In this document: positions 35,387 through 44,132 of the stretch, piece by piece | Position numbering within the stretch: position 1 is the first letter of the stretch | Layout: every line of letters starts with the position of its first letter | NCBI GenBank assembly: GCA_944384105.1 | Contig: CALWSC010000096.1 | Span: 1-64,000, forward strand | Direction: 5' to 3' | Source of the DNA: an uncultured Lachnospiraceae bacterium | GTDB taxonomy: Bacteria > Bacillota > Clostridia > Lachnospirales > Lachnospiraceae | Length of the DNA: 64,000 nucleotides | Position numbers and translations under genes: made by a program | The notes under the pieces: model-generated | What the model was told of the DNA's origin: nothing | The model's input: only the letters and a program-made list of their open reading frames with translations | The model's database searches: none

Positions 35387-36829
35387 TTATTCGGAACCAC
35401 TCCCCTTGATTACCACTGCTATAGTTTTAAGCAGAATCTTAATATCTTCGCCTAGAGACCAGTTCCGTATATACTGCATATCTAGCTTCACTACTTCCTC
35501 GAAGTCTGTAATATTGTTTCTTCCACTTATCTGCCACAACCCAGTAAGCCCAGGTTTTGCAGCCATCCTTGCTCGGTGATGCAAATCATACTGCAGCCAT
35601 TCATCCACAGTCGGAGGACGTGTACCCACAAGACTCATGTCTCCTTTGAGTACATTCAGGAACTGCGGAAATTCATCTATAGAAGTCTTCCGAATGAACC
35701 ATCCAATCCCGTGACATGTTCCCTCTTTTCCACTACCAATAATCCTAGGATCAGCATCCATCTTAAACATAAATCCTTTCATCTGATTTTTACCCATTAG
35801 TTCCTTCTTTCTTTCTTCAGCATCCATATACATACTTCGGAACTTATAGATCTTGAACATTCTTCCATTTTTTCCTACTCGTGTTTGTGAAAAGAAAATA
35901 GGACCGGGAGATGCGGCATAAATTAACGGCGCAAGAGCGGCAGACAAGATACCTGTAAAAATCAGTCCAACTACTGCACCAAAAATATCCAAAGTTCTTT
36001 TTAGGAACATCTGTCTTGGCGTCGCAATCCGAATACTATTTGTTAAAACCAGATACCCAGCAAACTTTTCGATGGTCTGCGTAGGGGAATGTGTAACGGC
36101 ATCAGTCAGACATATATGAGTCGTAATCCCCATGGATTCCAATATTTCCAGTAATTTCTCTGGAACCGGATGATTCTTATCCATATGGAACATAATTTCA
36201 TCTACCCAGCGTTTCTGAACGTAAGAAATCAAATTATTCAGACTCGATACTATCGGCACTCCACAAATATTGGTATTTGCGAAATAATTTCTGTCTGTCA
36301 GAACTACTCCAATTAGCTCAATTTCTCTATAGGATTTTTCCTTAATTGTATGCAACACACTTTCAGCATTCTTATATGTTGTCACTACCACCATTCCTCG
36401 TTTCCGGTAGCTCTCCTTTTTATGATGTAGCAGCCAACACTTCCACATTAATCGTTCACCATATACCATGAGAACAGAAAAAATTGCCAACCAAAAAAAT
36501 ATACCTCTTGAAAATTGGCTGCTAGTTCGTGTTAGAAACAAGTAAAGCACCAGTCCCATCACAACAATTACTGCTTGTTTCAAAGATTCTTTAAATTCCT
36601 TCCATTTCCCTCTGGAAAGGATTCCCTGATAACTTTCCGTAAAAAAAGCTGTACAAATATGAATTAGTATCAATATCAACGCTCCTGACAGATAAACCCT
36701 ATCTGTATATGGATTTCCTCTTCCAGTGCGTATCGCATAAGAAATCACATAGGCAATCTGGAATATCAAACAATCCAATGCCAAGAAATCGATATGCTTC
36801 AGCCAACCATTAGCTACCTTTTGGTACAT
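35387..36829 (-). CDS. Polyprenyl-phosphate glycosyl-1-phosphate transferase (initiating sugar transferase)
   Basis: The protein has about 480 residues: four to five membrane segments in the first third, a CoA-binding-like middle region, then the bacterial sugar transferase domain with KRTLDIFGAVVGLIFTGIL, FKIYKFRSMYMDAE, GWFIRKTSIDEFPQFLNVL and KPGLTGLWQISGRN. It starts repeat-unit synthesis by moving a sugar phosphate (often Glc, Gal or GalNAc) from UDP-sugar to undecaprenyl phosphate. The start is open: ATG at 36829 has AGGAG about 15 bases upstream; TTG at 36877 has GGAAG six bases upstream. It is the first biosynthetic gene after the chain-length module. Confidence 0.9.
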   Translation of the reverse strand: MYQKVANGWLKHIDFLALDCLIFQIAYVISYAIRTGRGNPYTDRVYLSGALILILIHICTAFFTESYQGILSRGKWKEFKESLKQAVIVVMGLVLYLFLTRTSSQFSRGIFFWLAIFSVLMVYGERLMWKCWLLHHKKESYRKRGMVVVTTYKNAESVLHTIKEKSYREIELIGVVLTDRNYFANTNICGVPIVSSLNNLISYVQKRWVDEIMFHMDKNHPVPEKLLEILESMGITTHICLTDAVTHSPTQTIEKFAGYLVLTNSIRIATPRQMFLKRTLDIFGAVVGLIFTGILSAALAPLIYAASPGPIFFSQTRVGKNGRMFKIYKFRSMYMDAEERKKELMGKNQMKGFMFKMDADPRIIGSGKEGTCHGIGWFIRKTSIDEFPQFLNVLKGDMSLVGTRPPTVDEWLQYDLHHRARMAAKPGLTGLWQISGRNNITDFEEVVKLDMQYIRNWSLGEDIKILLKTIAVVIKGSGSE

Positions 36830-36938
36830 TTTCTTACTTCGTCTCTCCTGCGTTCTTATAATTCTGCTCAAAACCAATTATTCTTCCAGGTGGACTACTG
36901 AGTCCGTTAATTATCGGTTCTGTTATAAATACCATTTG

Positions 36939-37820
36939 TTAGCCCAGATCTCCTAATGCATCCAGATGTTTGTATACGATATCTGCTATCTCAGCCTGTC
37001 CCGCGTATGTATATATGCTTTCTTGCATCTTACCCTTCAGACTTACATATCTATTTTGCCATCGCTGAGTCATTTTCTGCTCATATGCAGCATCTCCCTC
37101 TGAACTCCCCGTATTCGGGTATCCCAGAATCAAATACTGCTGTTGATTTCCGTCAAAAGTTGCAAGAATCTTTTCCTGTTGTGCAATGAGTTCTTGAGGA
37201 TCATTATTCCAGCCTCCGTAAAAACCCATAAAAATAATTGGAAAATATTCCCGATCTGTACGAGTAAGCTCTTCCGCCGTAAAAGTCCGCACATTAATCT
37301 CTGCCGCTGCAGGGTTCTCTCCACCGTATGCAATCGTATGTACATTGATATAATTCTGAATCTCTGCCTCGTCTACTCCCGCAAGACGGAGTTGGGAGAG
37401 GGTTCAAGCTTCATAAAGTCCTCGATTAACCACCGGAATATTTTTCCCATTTTCTGCCAGGCGCTGCGATAGGATTACCGGATAGGAATAGATAGGAGAA
37501 TCGTTTGAATCCATAAACTCATCTCCCCAGCAGCTAATACCAATAATAGCTGAAGCTGCCACTGTCTGATTTGCATGCTGCTCCATCATATTCAGTACTT
37601 CCTGCCCAGAATTATCTGTAATTAACTGACTATCTAATATTTCCTTCTCCAATTTTTCTTCACGCTCCTGCACTCTCTGCTTAATATCCTCCGCCTTCTT
37701 TAGGTTGTCCCATGATGCCCAGAACATAGCGTATATAAAAAAAACTACTGTTATGAGGAAGAATATAATTCCAATAGCAGGATGGAGATTCTTCAAATAT
37801 CTATCATAAAATTTTCTCAT
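36939..37820 (-). pseudogene. SGNH-like membrane protein, copy 2, broken by an in-frame TGA
   Basis: Both open halves (37820-37404 and 37292-36939) are in the same frame. They are joined by a TGA at 37404-37406 where the intact copy at 4822-5721 has GTG in GLYGTGTLSQL; here it reads GLYEA, stop, TLSQL. A single base change (GGA to TGA) explains it, and no other stop interrupts the frame. The block I motif is CWGDEFMD, so the nucleophile position is Glu, as it is Asp in copy 1. An N-terminal membrane segment and a Glu-rich coiled linker are present. The truncated product would keep the membrane anchor but lose half the domain. Confidence 0.85.
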
Positions 37821-38530
37821 GTCCGCCCCTTTTTCGGCTTAACATACGCTTCATAGGATTTATATTTCCCATAGTACCAATTTTGCCGGATATCTACTTT
37901 ATTTAGTACTGCACCTAAAATCTGGCATCCTGATTTTTCCAGTTGATTCTTCGTTTTCTGCTCCAATCTGTAACTGGATTTTCCACTCTCAATCACCAGA
38001 AGCGCTCCGTCACAGGCTCTTCCTACTACTGCGGCATCAATTAGACTTCCCGCCGGTGGTGTATCCACAATGATATAATCATAATACGACCTCATTTGTT
38101 CCATCATCTTTCTGAATATAGGCTGACCTAACAGTTCAGAAGGATTCGGTGCGGCGGGACCGCTAAAGATAATATCCATCTTTTCATAGTTAGTCGGATA
38201 AATGATTTCTACTATGTTTTTTATTTGTCCACTCAAATACTGTGACAGACCGTTTACTTCATTGGTTACCATATAACGAGTCAAATACACAGACTTCCGA
38301 ATGTCCGCATCCAGTAGCAATACCTTCTCTCCCGCTTTGCCCAGCTCTTCTGCCAAATGAAATGCTATATCACTTTTTCCCTCTCCAGGGAAACAGCTTG
38401 TGAGCAAAACGGTTTTAATATCTTTCCCGCAAAACTGTAGGTTTGTCCGTAATGTCTTCATTGCTTCTTTATACAGATAATTTTCTTTCTTGTTATCTAT
38501 CAGTAGAATTGGAGAATTCATAACCATCAT
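37817..38530 (-). CDS. CpsD/CapB-type bacterial tyrosine kinase, copy 2
   Basis: The protein has 237 residues. Walker A is CFPGEGKSD, followed by LLLDADIRKS and VDTPPAG. The C-terminal tail has five tyrosines between 219 and 229, against seven in copy 1. It overlaps the wzz-like gene and the SGNH-like pseudogene by four bases each. Three ATG codons lie close together (38530, 38527, 38521), so the exact start is uncertain. It probably controls synthesis by the glycosyltransferases downstream. Confidence 0.92.
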   Translation of the reverse strand: MMVMNSPILLIDNKKENYLYKEAMKTLRTNLQFCGKDIKTVLLTSCFPGEGKSDIAFHLAEELGKAGEKVLLLDADIRKSVYLTRYMVTNEVNGLSQYLSGQIKNIVEIIYPTNYEKMDIIFSGPAAPNPSELLGQPIFRKMMEQMRSYYDYIIVDTPPAGSLIDAAVVGRACDGALLVIESGKSSYRLEQKTKNQLEKSGCQILGAVLNKVDIRQNWYYGKYKSYEAYVKPKKGRT

Positions 38531-39249
38531 CTGCCCTTCTTATTCTCTTTCCTTTTACTTTTGCGAGCACTGCCCTTATCCGGTACTACAGCAAAGGTGG
38601 CAAGCTCCAGGTATTTTGCAATGTCATCTTCAGTTTTCACCGTATCATTCATCAAATTCAGTAGAATTATACTTCCTGCGCTTATCACAAACCCTGCGAG
38701 AATTCCTAAAACTGCCGTCTTCATTATATTGGGACTGTCTGGATACAGCGCCACTTCACCGGTTTCGATAATTTTAGGTGGTGTAACTTCCATTTGGTCT
38801 CCTATATACCGTGAAGAAACTTCTGCCAGTTCATCTACAAGTTCCTTTGCTAAAATGGGATCAGAATTTTGAACTGTCAAATAAAGCAATCGCGTATCCT
38901 CAGTATTCTGGATTAAAATATCTGCTTTTAAGGTCTTGTAATCTATCTTTAGATCCAAATTTTGAATAACCGTATCAAGAACCGGGCGACTCTTAATCAG
39001 CAGGGAATAATCATTTGCTAGTTGGCTTCCTAGCTGTAGATCTGCCATAGAAGTCTGAGTTGTCTCTTTTGAGAGAACCAGCAGAGAGGAGGTTGAACTG
39101 TAGATTGGAGTTACCAGAAATTTCGCATATCCGATCGCTAAGCAACCAGAAAGTAAGCCAACTGCCAACACCAACCAAATACGCTTTTTCAGAGCATAAA
39201 GCAGTTCTTTCAAATTGATTTCAGTATATTCTTCTCGTATATATTCCAT
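38527..39249 (-). CDS. Wzz/CpsC-type chain-length determinant, copy 2
   Basis: The protein has 240 residues with two membrane segments (about 24-42 and 178-198) and the PDSPN motif before the second, colinear with copy 1 at 6444-7172. AAGGAAA lies ten bases before ATG. It is the first gene of the long glycosyltransferase transcript. No strong promoter is obvious in the 212 bases upstream; a TATAAA lacks a good -35 box. Confidence 0.92.
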   Translation of the reverse strand: MEYIREEYTEINLKELLYALKKRIWLVLAVGLLSGCLAIGYAKFLVTPIYSSTSSLLVLSKETTQTSMADLQLGSQLANDYSLLIKSRPVLDTVIQNLDLKIDYKTLKADILIQNTEDTRLLYLTVQNSDPILAKELVDELAEVSSRYIGDQMEVTPPKIIETGEVALYPDSPNIMKTAVLGILAGFVISAGSIILLNLMNDTVKTEDDIAKYLELATFAVVPDKGSARKSKRKENKKGR

Positions 39250-39461
39250 TTGTGTTATTTCCTTTTTTTCTATTTTCTTCTATTTCATTATTCAAAATTT
39301 TCCGGGGTGTTCCATACTGGATTTTATAGATTGTTCAGAGTCACTGCCAGATACCCTTAAATATTAACTCTGCTACTGCTTACGTTTCACTGTGTAAATT
39401 CATGACAAGGAAATGATTTAGCTCTCACCCATACCAACAGTACTCTATCTGACACTTCGAA

Positions 39462-40175
39462 CTATTCATCCCAACCTCCTATGGCGTTTTTAAACAGCCA
39501 ATCACTATATCTCTTTTTATTTTCCGCTTTTCCCTTTCTGCTGAGCATGAAAGTTATACCGACAATCTTGCAGGAATCAGCCTTCATTTGTTCAATACTT
39601 TCCATATTTACAATGACTCCCCTGTTGATCCGTAGAAAACGCCCATCCAACTTCTCCATAAAGCTCTGCAGACTTCCCCGTACCTTAATTTCAGATCCTG
39701 TAATTAAGTGGATAAGCAAGTTGTTATGACTGCTTTCTATATATGTGATCATATGCAGGGGAATATCCTGCTGCCTTTCCCTGGCCAGATGAATAACTGC
39801 TCTCCTTCGTTTCTCTCTATACGCCCAAAAACGATGTTTCACTTCCAGAAGAGCCTCTTGGGTATAGGGCTTAACCAGATAATGAAGCGCATTTAATTCA
39901 TAAATTTCAGGACCGAATTCTCTGCTGCTACTAATATATACCAGCTCAATTCCTGGAAAATATCTGCGTATCTTTTTTCCAGTCTTAATCCCATCGTCCT
40001 GCTCCATAATGACATCTAAAAAAATCAAATCAAAATAAGTGCCTTGCTGTATTTTCCGAAACATTTCTGTTCCGTTCTCAAACGTCTCAATCTGTGTATT
40101 ATCCCAGACTTCCTTGAGATCTCTACAAAGCTTCTCTCTGTCTTTTTTTTCAGCGTCACAGACTGCTATATTCAT
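39462..40175 (-). CDS. LytTR-family response regulator
   Basis: The protein has 237 residues. A receiver domain (phosphorylation Asp54 in LIFLDVIM) is followed from about residue 130 by a LytTR DNA-binding domain (HMITYIESSHNNLLIH, FLRINRGVIVNMESI). AgrA/VirR-type regulators bind pairs of direct repeats spaced about two helical turns. Four such repeats lie just upstream at 40281-40350. No histidine kinase gene is beside it in this window. It is a likely regulator of the capsule locus downstream and of the divergent LCP gene. Confidence 0.9.
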   Translation of the reverse strand: MNIAVCDAEKKDREKLCRDLKEVWDNTQIETFENGTEMFRKIQQGTYFDLIFLDVIMEQDDGIKTGKKIRRYFPGIELVYISSSREFGPEIYELNALHYLVKPYTQEALLEVKHRFWAYREKRRRAVIHLARERQQDIPLHMITYIESSHNNLLIHLITGSEIKVRGSLQSFMEKLDGRFLRINRGVIVNMESIEQMKADSCKIVGITFMLSRKGKAENKKRYSDWLFKNAIGGWDE

Positions 40176-40249
40176 TCTTAATTTGCCACCTATCTTCTTT
40201 GGTATTTTCGCCGAATCTAATATTTTTACATATGTAAATCGTTATTATC

Positions 40250-40278
40250 AGTATATGATTTTCATATTTTTCCGTCTA
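40250..40278 (-). promoter_or_regulatory. Promoter of the LytTR regulator gene
   Basis: The minus strand has TAGACG (40273-40278), a 17-base spacer and TATACT (40250-40255). The imperfect -35 box lies three bases from the first of four direct repeats, as expected for activation by a LytTR protein. Confidence 0.5.
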
Positions 40279-40280
40279 TT

Positions 40281-40350
40281 ACCACTTATCCCATTTTTCT
40301 ACCATTTATACCGCATTCCCCAATTATCCCAAATATCTGCCAGTTATCCC
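40281..40350. repeat. Four direct repeats, probable LytTR binding sites
   Basis: Four 12-base copies of a CCAnTTATCCC-like sequence start at 40281, 40301, 40319 and 40339: ACCACTTATCCC, ACCATTTATACC, CCCAATTATCCC and GCCAGTTATCCC. The start-to-start distances are 20, 18 and 20 bases, close to two helical turns, the arrangement bound by LytTR dimers. They lie between the divergent regulator and LCP genes. Confidence 0.7.
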
Positions 40351-40423
40351 GAAAGGGTTTCCTCACAGGAAAAAGCGCTGTATCGTAATATATAGTTATA
40401 TTTCTTACATTTTGGAGGTAGAT

Positions 40424-41890
40424 ATGTTCTATTTACAATATTCCAAAAAATATATTTTTAGCATTCTGCTTACGCTTCTGACTCTGTTAGGATCAGCGTT
40501 TCTTCTGTTTTCTCTGTACTCCACACAGATGGTTCCCACGTTCTATCTCATCCTTTCTTTCTTACTTGCCTTACTTGCCTCTGCATTAGCTTTCTTTTTG
40601 ACACACAAGTCTATACGGAGAGCTCGATTAATACTTGGAATTGTATGGAGTTTATTCTATCTATCTTTTACAATTACAGGAGGCATTTTTATTCAAATTA
40701 CATACAATACGATTCGTACTGTGACAGAACCGAAAGATGATATTGCCAATCTCTCTTTCTATGTCAAAACAGGCGATACAGCGTGGTCACTTTCAGACGC
40801 GGCGTCCTATACTTTCGGAATTCTGAAGGTTCAGGACCGCGAGAGTACCGATGCGGCGCTTTCCCGTACTGTAAGTGAGCAGGGAATTACCCTCGTAACT
40901 GCGGAATATGACGGAATTACACAGCTTGCGGACGCACTGAGAGCGGGTGACATTGGAGGTATCCTGCTCAATCAGGCGTACCTCAGTCTTTACGGGGAGC
41001 TTGCCGGCTATGAGGATTTCCCCAGCGAAATCCGGGCTCTTGCGACGGAAAGTCTGTCACATAACGCTATACCTGGCACGGCAGATCCCGAGTCGGAAAA
41101 ATCTGCGGATACTGCTGATTATTCTGATGTGATCAATCTCTATATCAGCGGCAGCGATACCCGTGAAGACACGCTTCCGGGAAGAACCCGAAGCGATGTC
41201 AACATTATTGCGAGCATCAATCCGGAAACGCACAAAATTTTGCTCTTGTCCACCCCGCGTGATTATTATGTGCCGCTTTCCATCTCGGGCGGGGTGCCGG
41301 ATAAGCTGACTCACGCCGGAATCTATGGGGTGGATGTCAGCATGGAGACTCTTGAAATGCTTTACGGCATTGATATTCCATATTATTTTCGTGTGAATTT
41401 TACAGGGTTTGTGGATATTATTGATGCGCTGGGAGGAATTGAAGTGCAGTCGGACTATGCATTTGACGCCGGAGGGTATCATTTCAGCCAGGGAGCAAAT
41501 CAGCTCGGCGGCGATGAGGCGCTCGCTTTCTGCCGGGAGAGGTACTCCTTCGCGGAGGGCGACCGCCAGAGAGGAAAGAATCAGATGGCGGTTATCCGCG
41601 CCGTCATCCAGAAGGCGGCGAGTCCCGCCATTCTCTCAGAATACGGAAATATTCTCGACAGTGTACAGGATCATATGGAGACGAACATACCGTATCCCCT
41701 GATCGCCGGCCTGATACGGGATCAGCTTGAGAGCGGCGCTTCCTGGGACGTTACGACCTACAGCGTGGACGGCACCGGAGATACGCAGATTCCGTATTCC
41801 ATGAGTTCTTCCGTGTACGTCATGGTTCCCGATACTGCCACGGTGGATCACGCAAAAGAGCTGCTGGCGGAAATCGCTTCCGCTTCATAG
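40424..41890 (+). CDS. LytR-CpsA-Psr (LCP) family protein, second copy
   Basis: The protein has 488 residues. Three membrane segments at the N-terminus (about 8-30, 36-58, 65-90) precede an accessory extracellular region and the LCP domain: LYISGSDTR, RSDVNIIASI, LLLSTPRDYYVPL (the conserved Arg), GIDIPYYFRVNFTGFVDIID and FCRERYSFAEGDRQRGKNQ. It attaches glycopolymers to peptidoglycan. ATG at 40424 follows GGAGG by five bases. It is divergent from the LytTR gene and sits beside the repeats at 40281-40350, so it may be in that regulon. The first part of the gene is more AT-rich than the rest. Confidence 0.9.
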   Translation: MFYLQYSKKYIFSILLTLLTLLGSAFLLFSLYSTQMVPTFYLILSFLLALLASALAFFLTHKSIRRARLILGIVWSLFYLSFTITGGIFIQITYNTIRTVTEPKDDIANLSFYVKTGDTAWSLSDAASYTFGILKVQDRESTDAALSRTVSEQGITLVTAEYDGITQLADALRAGDIGGILLNQAYLSLYGELAGYEDFPSEIRALATESLSHNAIPGTADPESEKSADTADYSDVINLYISGSDTREDTLPGRTRSDVNIIASINPETHKILLLSTPRDYYVPLSISGGVPDKLTHAGIYGVDVSMETLEMLYGIDIPYYFRVNFTGFVDIIDALGGIEVQSDYAFDAGGYHFSQGANQLGGDEALAFCRERYSFAEGDRQRGKNQMAVIRAVIQKAASPAILSEYGNILDSVQDHMETNIPYPLIAGLIRDQLESGASWDVTTYSVDGTGDTQIPYSMSSSVYVMVPDTATVDHAKELLAEIASAS

Positions 41891-41981
41891 AAAAATGCCA
41901 TGGTTAAACGGTCAGGCGTTTCATGCTTGCATGGAAAAGTATAGCTCTGACCCCTGTAAAACATAAGAAAAGGAGACAGTT

Positions 41982-42569
41982 ATGAATCTGCAGGCACAAA
42001 ACTTTCTCTCGCTGCTGCGGTCTTTTCTGCGCGGCGGACCCGCTCAGCTTACAGCGCCGGACTGGGATGAAATCTATCTTCTGGCAAAGAAGAATAATCT
42101 CGCGCCCGCCATCTGTGACGCTGCCCGCACCCTGCCGGAATTTTCCGCAGCGCCGCAGCATATCCGCAGAAAATTTACAGACACGCTGATCGCCCAGTCC
42201 GGAGCGCAGCTGATGCGGACAGAATCTTTCTTTGAAGTCTATAAACAATTTCTTGCCGGATATTCGCCCGGAGCCGGCGGCGGATACGGCTGTTTCGGAA
42301 GTATAGATTTTGACAGGAGGACAGAAATGAGAGAAACTGAAGATTTATTCGAGGCGCTCGCCTCCGGCACGGCGTGCGATTACATATCTGACCTGCGCCT
42401 TCCCCTAAACCGGGAGCACGTCAGAGCCTTCCTCATGGGATGGACGCCTGCGCGGGATTATGGCGTACGCCAGTGGGAGGATCTGGCAGAGTATCTGCTG
42501 GGTGAGGTGCTCACCTTCTCTTCACAGGAGGAGGCTCAGAAAATTTTGGCAGACAGACTGGCAATATAG
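41982..42569 (+). CDS. Chimeric protein: truncated nucleotidyltransferase-like N-terminus plus unknown C-terminal domain
   Basis: The protein has 195 residues. The first 90 or so (WDEIYLLAKKNNLAPAICDA and onward) resemble the N-terminal part of the uncharacterised nucleotidyltransferase family NTP_transf_5, but the catalytic GSD region is absent. A Gly-rich joint (GAGGGYG) follows. From residue 116 an 80-residue part begins at MRETEDLFE that has its own AGGAGG six bases upstream (42315-42320), so it may be made alone from 42327. A deletion joining two genes in frame would explain this. AAGGAG precedes the first ATG. Function unknown. Confidence 0.5.
   Translation: MNLQAQNFLSLLRSFLRGGPAQLTAPDWDEIYLLAKKNNLAPAICDAARTLPEFSAAPQHIRRKFTDTLIAQSGAQLMRTESFFEVYKQFLAGYSPGAGGGYGCFGSIDFDRRTEMRETEDLFEALASGTACDYISDLRLPLNREHVRAFLMGWTPARDYGVRQWEDLAEYLLGEVLTFSSQEEAQKILADRLAI
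42315..42320 (+). promoter_or_regulatory. Internal ribosome-binding site
   Basis: AGGAGG lies six bases before an in-frame ATG at 42327 inside the 195-residue reading frame. It would allow separate translation of an 80-residue protein from 42327 to 42569. Confidence 0.6.
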
Positions 42570-42573
42570 ATCA

Positions 42574-42610
42574 GAGGGCTGTCCTGAACACATGATTCAG
42601 GGCAGCCCTC
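42574..42610 (+). terminator. Hairpin after the chimeric gene
   Basis: GAGGGCTGTCCTGAA and TTCAGGGCAGCCCTC pair over 15 positions with one imperfect pair and a seven-base loop, starting five bases after the stop codon. Only a short T stretch follows, so termination may be modest. Confidence 0.65.
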
Positions 42611-42677
42611 ATCTTTGCTATGCCACTTCCTTCACCAATACCATTACTGGTACTGACTTGTGATTCGCTTTTTCTCG

Positions 42678-42725
42678 AAAAAAGCAGCCCCTTCCGCGGC
42701 CGTATCGATCCGCAGAAGGGGCTGC
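42678..42725 (-). terminator. Terminator of the sucrose operon
   Basis: On the minus strand GCAGCCCCTTC pairs with GAAGGGGCTGC (42684-42725), followed directly by six T residues (plus-strand A run 42678-42683). It sits about ten bases after the GH32 stop codon. Confidence 0.85.
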
Positions 42726-42734
42726 CTTCTGGTA

Positions 42735-44132
42735 TTATGCATGGATTTCATATAGCTCTGCCTGCATCTTCGCACCTGACCATACCGCGGTGCAGTTATC
42801 CGGATTCTGCGGATAAACCCTTGCGGAGAAGACGTATGCCCCTCCGTTCAGGTAGAGCTCCGCCGCGGAGGTATCCATCAGCAGACGCAGCGTGTGAATC
42901 TCGCCCGTCCTGGCGCGGCGCACGGTGCGTCCGGCGCCCGCCTGCTCATCCATGAGTAGCGTCACAATACCGCTGCTGTATTCCACGGAAAACCTTCCGG
43001 GAAAGTCCAGATGCCAGCCGCCGGGACCGATCTCAGTAATCTCCAGATCGAAGCATCCGCCTCCGCTCCAGCTCTCCGAAAACTTCTGCGGGGCTTTTCT
43101 GAGCATCTCCAGCTCCTTTACGGGATATTGAAGAATCCTTCCATCCCTGTACTGCAGCTCGCGCGGCACAGTCAGCGCGTGCTGCCATCCATGAGCCGTG
43201 GTGGGATTCGTGTACGGTGCGTCCGGAATGCCCATCCAGCCGATCAGAATACGCCTGCCGCTTTCATCCTCAAAACTCTGCGGAGCGTAGAAATCAAATC
43301 CATAGTCCCACTCCTCAAAGGACTCCTCCTCGATTTCTCCCGGAAATCCGCTCTTTACGCGGAAGTATCCGCTCTGATAGACGTTCTGATAACGGTATTC
43401 CTCCGCTTCCACACCCTGCGGGCAGACGGCGAGGAAGCTGTGCCCGTCAAGGTTGAAGTAATCCGGGCATTCCCACATATAGCCGAACGGCTGCTGTGTC
43501 GTAAGTTCTCCGGCAGGCTTCCAATGCTTCATATCCTCAGAGCAGTACAGAAGCACTGCTCCGTGATCGTCCTTCTTTCTGCCGCCGAGCACCATATAAT
43601 ACGCCGGGCCGCATCGGAAAACCTTCGGATCGCGGATATGGCAGGTATAGTCTGCCGGGTAGTCTGCGGTTCCCATCAGAAATTCCTTTGGGCCGAACGC
43701 TGCCCCGTCCGCGCTGTGCACGTACATTGTATTTGCCCCGCGCCCGCTGCTGATATAGTCGTAATCTCCGTCGAGCTTGATATTCCCCGTATAGAACAGG
43801 TGGATACCGTTCTCGTCTGTATAAGCGCTGCCGGAGTAGACGCCGTGGCAGTCGTACGGGCTGTCGGGGTAAAGTGCTGCGCCCTCATACTCCCAGTGCA
43901 CCAGATCACGGCTTGTATAATGTCCCCAGAGCTTCAGCCCTCCGTTTACGTCAAACGGTCCGTACTGAAAAAAAACGTGGTACACGCCGCGGTACTGGCA
44001 CAGCCCGTTCGGATCGTTGAGCCAGCCGACCGGCGCCATCAGATGATAATGCAGCCGGTATGTGCTGTCCGCAATCCCCTTTGCCTCCTGCTCCAGGCAC
44101 TTTTCCTTCAGAAAATCTCTTAAAACACTCAT
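42735..44132 (-). CDS. scrB: GH32 sucrose-6-phosphate hydrolase
   Basis: The protein has 465 residues. The beta-propeller motifs are complete: WLNDPNG (37-43, nucleophile Asp40), RDP (167-169) and the acid/base Glu in WECPDYF (Glu221). A C-terminal beta-sandwich follows. No signal peptide is present, so it acts inside the cell, splitting sucrose-6-phosphate (or phosphorylated fructosides) delivered by the PTS transporter encoded just upstream. The genes overlap by four bases (ATGA). Strict sucrose specificity is inferred from context. Confidence 0.9.
   Translation of the reverse strand: MSVLRDFLKEKCLEQEAKGIADSTYRLHYHLMAPVGWLNDPNGLCQYRGVYHVFFQYGPFDVNGGLKLWGHYTSRDLVHWEYEGAALYPDSPYDCHGVYSGSAYTDENGIHLFYTGNIKLDGDYDYISSGRGANTMYVHSADGAAFGPKEFLMGTADYPADYTCHIRDPKVFRCGPAYYMVLGGRKKDDHGAVLLYCSEDMKHWKPAGELTTQQPFGYMWECPDYFNLDGHSFLAVCPQGVEAEEYRYQNVYQSGYFRVKSGFPGEIEEESFEEWDYGFDFYAPQSFEDESGRRILIGWMGIPDAPYTNPTTAHGWQHALTVPRELQYRDGRILQYPVKELEMLRKAPQKFSESWSGGGCFDLEITEIGPGGWHLDFPGRFSVEYSSGIVTLLMDEQAGAGRTVRRARTGEIHTLRLLMDTSAAELYLNGGAYVFSARVYPQNPDNCTAVWSGAKMQAELYEIHA

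Noticed and set aside
37404..37406. In-frame TGA read as selenocysteine or another recoded residue
   Set aside because: The intact paralogue has Gly here, not Cys, and no selenocysteine-type stem-loop is evident; a nonsense mutation is simpler.
40281..40350. CRISPR-like repeat array
   Set aside because: The repeats are only 12 bases and imperfect, with 6-8 base gaps and no cas genes; the layout fits protein-binding sites.
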